A stretch of 62,000 nucleotides of DNA from Branchiostoma floridae. Taxonomy: Eukaryota; Chordata; Leptocardii; Amphioxiformes; Branchiostomatidae. Shown one piece after another: positions 58,401-62,000 of this stretch. The translations under genes and the position numbers were made by a program. The notes below the pieces were generated by a model. The model saw nothing but the letters and a program-made list of their open reading frames with translations. It was not told the origin of the DNA and ran no database searches. The stretch covers positions 19,789,760-19,851,759 of the forward strand of contig NC_049992.1 in the NCBI RefSeq assembly GCF_000003815.2. The letters run 5' to 3'. Position 1 is the stretch's first letter. The number at the start of each line of letters is the position of its first letter.

Positions 58401-58871
58401 AGGTCTCCTTATCAGAGCTTCACAACTGATGTAATGCCACAGTAGTTTTTCCCATATGGGACTAGAACAGGCCCATCAGCTTCTATCGCCTGGTTCCCTG
58501 TGTTTAATTAGCCAATCAGTTACACAGAATACAGCCCAATGCGTATTGAAATCTGCCAATACTAGTCTACAAGGAACTACATGACGTATAGAACACCCCG
58601 GGCTATCATCTAGCTCAATAATAATGTAATGTATCTTCCAAACGAGCCAATTGAGACCTTCATTTGACATTTGGAGATTGCACTTCTATCGACGTTACTG
58701 CTGAAGATTAATAAGTATATGTTTATCATCCTACAAGACGAAGAAAATAACAGGCCATCATCATGAATTTAACGAGTCTATAGGGATATCGAACGAGATA
58801 TATTCACAAATGATGTGCCTCCTACGTGCTTTTTGTGATATATCTGTTGAGTAGATTTATCATCCTACGTA
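58401..58871. other. Nothing recognised
   Basis: No coding exon or repeat structure seen. Confidence 0.45.
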
Positions 58872-59196
58872 GGCCTACGTCACATTTCCAAACAGGGGCC
58901 CGCGGTTGGACAGCTTTCGGGAAAATATGATATAGAAGGCACCAAACTACAGAAGGCGCTAAGAGAATAATATTGTTTCTTGTTTATTGTTCATTGAGTC
59001 CTTTAGTTGTTGACATATCATTGCAACAACTACTCTTCCAGGAGTAATATACATAATACACATACAGTTTGTAACATACACAAATTATAACAATTTCAAT
59101 GATTGTTGGGCGTTGTTTGTGTATATTTTCACGTTACATTTCTATTTTACATTTCCACAAACAGCCCGACCGGGCCCCGGTTTGGAAATGCCTAGC
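58872..59196. mobile_element. CCGGCCGGGC MITE, copy 2
   Basis: TAGGCCTACGTCACATTTCC ... GGGGCCCG at left; CGACCGGGCCCCGGTTTGGA and AATGCCTAG at right. Confidence 0.6.
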
Positions 59197-59577
59197 GTTT
59201 TTAGACTCTGTTCACTTAGCTTGGCTTATTTGGATCTATAGATTAGAATTTTCCAAGCCTTTTCACGTAATTACATCAGTAATTGTAACCTTTGTTATTA
59301 GCAATCGACATTCGCTATCCTACAGTGTGTTTTTGTCATAAATAGGTGGCCCACACTTACGCGTACTTGTACTTATTGGAACTGATACATAATCAGAAAA
59401 CTAGCACATTACAAGCCGTACAGAGCTCGACTAAGGCCTTTCAAGGCTTAGCTCCCAAATCCCCAACACTTGGCCTGGTCGGGTAACTTTTGAAAACGAA
59501 CAATATCATAAGAAAGGCAACAAAATACATAAAACATTTCAATAATTGTCAGGAGCATAATTTGTGTATATTCCTTG
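59197..59577. other. Spacer between related MITEs
   Basis: Contains TTTGTGTATATT words shared with the MITEs, suggesting an older copy. No gene. Confidence 0.4.
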
Positions 59578-59786
59578 GTAAGGCCTAGGTCACATTTCCA
59601 AACAGGGGCCCGGCCGGGATGTTTTAAGAAACGAAAAATCAAATCATATACCTAGAAAAATACACAAATTGTACCCTTGAATCTTATTTTGAGATTTTGT
59701 GTATTTTGATGTCAGTTATATCACTCGTTTCACTCCCAAAAGCTGCTCGGCCGGGCCCCTTTTTTAAAATGTGACCTAAGCCTAAA
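59578..59786. mobile_element. CCGGCCGGGC MITE, copy 3
   Basis: AGGCCTAGGTCACATTTCC ... GGGGCCCGGCCGGG at left and CGGCCGGGCCCC ... AAAATGTGACCTAAGCCT at right; about 30-bp inverted ends. The best-preserved member of the family. Confidence 0.75.
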
Positions 59787-59809
59787 CAGTTTCATTTTTC
59801 GATTCAGCA

Positions 59810-60092
59810 AACATCCCCGTCGGCCGGAAATAGTACCAAAGCCTAAACCTACGATAAAACTTGGGGGAAAGGGACCCCATGCGGCTACCACTCTATTTTT
59901 GGGCACGGCTGGGCCCCCAGATTTGTTAAAACTGAGTTCAAATCATCTAGGGACCCTGGCAGGCACAAATAGTCGCCGTGATCTAATCATAGCAACACTG
60001 AGAGGTACCCTCGCGGTGTTTCAGTCCACCGGGACAGATTTTGCTTAATAAAAGCCCGGTGGGGGCTACACCCTAAAGCTAAGGCATCGCCG
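59810..60092. repeat. Remnant related to the 47498-49847 element
   Basis: CGGCCGGAAATAGTACCAAA, GCCTAAACC ... GAGGTACCCTCGCGGTGTT ... CCCGGTGGGGGCTACACCCT, AAAGCTAAGGC resembles subterminal parts of the larger element (CCCTCTCGGTGTTGTC, GCTACA.CCC). Confidence 0.5.
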
Positions 60093-60798
60093 CCTATGTT
60101 ACCGTAGAATAAGGAGGATAAGATTTATTAGTATTTTTTACATCTGTGCTCATACTGAAATATCATGCCCTTTCGTACTTCATTTCGAAACCCGCTATCT
60201 GCGCGACTACATCTGGCAGGAATTCCCTTAATCGCGCATTTTATGACCGTTTGGAGAAGTTCATCATTGGTGTATGCCCACAGGGGGTGTGAAATATTTC
60301 TTCCGCGTCTACATGTTCCCCAGAAGCCACTGCTTTAAACTTTTATGTGGAAAATGATGTACGACTAAGCAAAAAGCAAGAAAAAGGGTAACACAGCTGT
60401 ACGTTGAAACATCAGTGAATCACTCTCCTCTTAGGACTTGTGGGTCTTCTGACCTTTCTCGTTACTCTTTTTGCGTGTCCTGTGATGGAAACCCAAACGG
60501 ACAGCAAATATATAGCTCAAAACTCTTGCCCTTTTGAGCATAAAATAGAACGCTTGGCGCCATGTCCTGGTGACATTTGAGTCAGCGTAAAATCAGCTCA
60601 GTCAGAAAAGAGCATAAAATGCCACTGTCCCTGTAATATATGCGTTATGTAGAGCAGTGTGACTACTAGTTTTCAGTAGAAAATCATTCTCATGCACTCT
60701 AAATTAATTCAACAGAAAACGTCGTTTGAATATATGTGACCATGAGAGTCCGTGCTAGAATTCTAATGCTGCCTAAGGCTGAAAAGTTATAAAGGTGC
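60093..60798. other. Nothing recognised
   Basis: No ORF, terminal repeat or tandem array supported. Confidence 0.45.
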
Positions 60799-61028
60799 AA
60801 TCTCATTGCACTTGGGGCACCAGTGCGGCACTGCGGTGTTCGAAAGATTACTCAACGGATTTCAGAGATAAAGAAGTTCAACGTGTTTCTTACGTTTAAA
60901 GTATTCTTTGTCATGCTTTTACGTAATACGCAATATCTTCATTTAAAAAAATGAAGAAATAACACAATAGTGCCGCAGTAAACGAACCCCGCAGTGCCGC
61001 ACCGGTGCTCCAAGTGCAGTGAAATACC
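60799..61028. mobile_element. MITE, TGCACTTGGGGCACC ends, copy 2
   Basis: ATCTCATTGCACTTGGGGCA and CGGCACTGCGGTGTTCGAAA at left, with the complement (GTGCCGCACCGGTGCTCCAA, GTGCAGTGAAATACCA) at right. Copy 1 is at 45612-45853. Confidence 0.78.
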
Positions 61029-62000
61029 ACATTAATTAGTGGATTGTCCATTCCTTGACAACGACTGGAGTCAAAAAGTCGTAAATTGGGGTTAGTTTAA
61101 TTTTTTGTGTTGAAATTGCAGTTGAAATTTATCCAGAATGACTTCTACCAACACAGATATGAACTTACAAGTTTCCTTGGGCTTTGCAACTTTTTAAACC
61201 CATAAGCTTGTAGCTCTTGGATAGCCCACGGAGCAGTATTCAAACATGTATAATACTTACAATTTTTTGTCAGTCAGTGACTTACTGTTCCAATTTTCCC
61301 CACCCTGTAATACAGAAGATAAGACAGCCAACAAAAGACGTGCACCCCGCTTTCTCAGACTTCAATACGGAGGATAAGACATGCCAGGCTGACAGGAAAC
61401 GTTTACCGTAAATTTCACAGCAGTCTTTTTCAGGTTTTAATTACATTCTACTTAAGTAGTAATTATCGACATAAAGTGCACGTCTAATAAGGCTATTAAG
61501 ATATAGAGTACTGGGCAGTGGAATTGTGAAGTATCTAACCTTTAGTAAGGCCAAACATTTAACCAGTGGAGTCAGAAAAGGGTAAAGAAAAGTTTTCTTA
61601 AAAGTCTGCTAAGACCGTATAAACATTTCTTAGTTGCACATACAAGGTACTTGCATGTGGGTCAAGTGTATCAGGGGGGTTGGGGGTATTTCCTTCGCCG
61701 AAATATGGCATACTACATAAAGCTCCCTAAGTGGGGAAGTAAATCTGCAGCAGCAGCATAGATCTGATAAAACAATCAGTTCAGTGGGGGGTTAAATTGG
61801 CAAAATCTTTCTACCTGGACAAGCTAAGGGTTCAGAAAGTTTTAAAGAAATAACAAATGCAGTTTTTTCTTAGGCCGGTCCCATTTCACTAGACGGCAAT
61901 CGCACTGCGACCTAAATAGGATATGTGTAACCTTTGCTTTCACACTGGGTATATCATACAAAACGTAAAAGTGTGACTGAGAAGACAACAAGGCACACAA
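61029..62000. other. Nothing recognised
   Basis: The end of the window holds no supported exon or repeat. The rest of the calcium-sensor gene presumably lies beyond it. Confidence 0.45.

Overview
This is eukaryotic, intron-rich, repeat-rich DNA from an invertebrate animal. The gene content (a TMEM44-type PQ-loop protein and a neuronal calcium sensor), the dense hAT-, piggyBac- and mariner-like MITEs, the tRNA- and 5S-rRNA-derived SINEs and the CR1/RTE-like LINE debris together suggest a cephalochordate (amphioxus, Branchiostoma). That assignment is inference from style; nothing in the window proves it.

Layout. (1) 2.9-31.8 kb, minus strand: one gene of about 29 kb that I assembled by hand from splice sites, reading phase and protein similarity. 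It has 12 core coding exons plus one optional exon and encodes a protein of about 543 residues (about 608 with the optional exon). It matches the TMEM44 family and, through its membrane core, the wider PQ-loop (SLC66-like) transporter fold. Its introns are packed with MITEs, minisatellites and a SINE. (2) 31.8-32.2 kb: CpG-rich start region of that gene. (3) 32.2-56.8 kb: intergenic DNA with no convincing gene, made of SINEs, LINE fragments, two TTAA-flanked MITEs rich in TGACGTCA palindromes, inverted-repeat elements, tandem arrays, two tRNA-like sequences and a diverged 2.1-kb duplication. (4) 56.9-57.4 kb, plus strand: the first coding exon of a neuronal calcium sensor (EF-hand) gene whose remaining exons lie outside the window or were not recognised. 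(5) 57.4-62 kb: intron or flank with more repeats.

Most striking signal. Three consecutive TMEM44 exons (2, 3 and 4) each have their 3' splice site plus the first part of the exon copied just upstream: twice for exon 2, about 13 times for exon 3 as a 65-bp minisatellite, and three times for exon 4 as a 152-bp unit. Each exon 3 unit carries a branch-point-like sequence, a pyrimidine tract, an AG acceptor, a 33-nt in-frame segment (11 codons of a membrane helix) and a following GT, so the array is a ladder of decoy or potentially usable splice acceptors.
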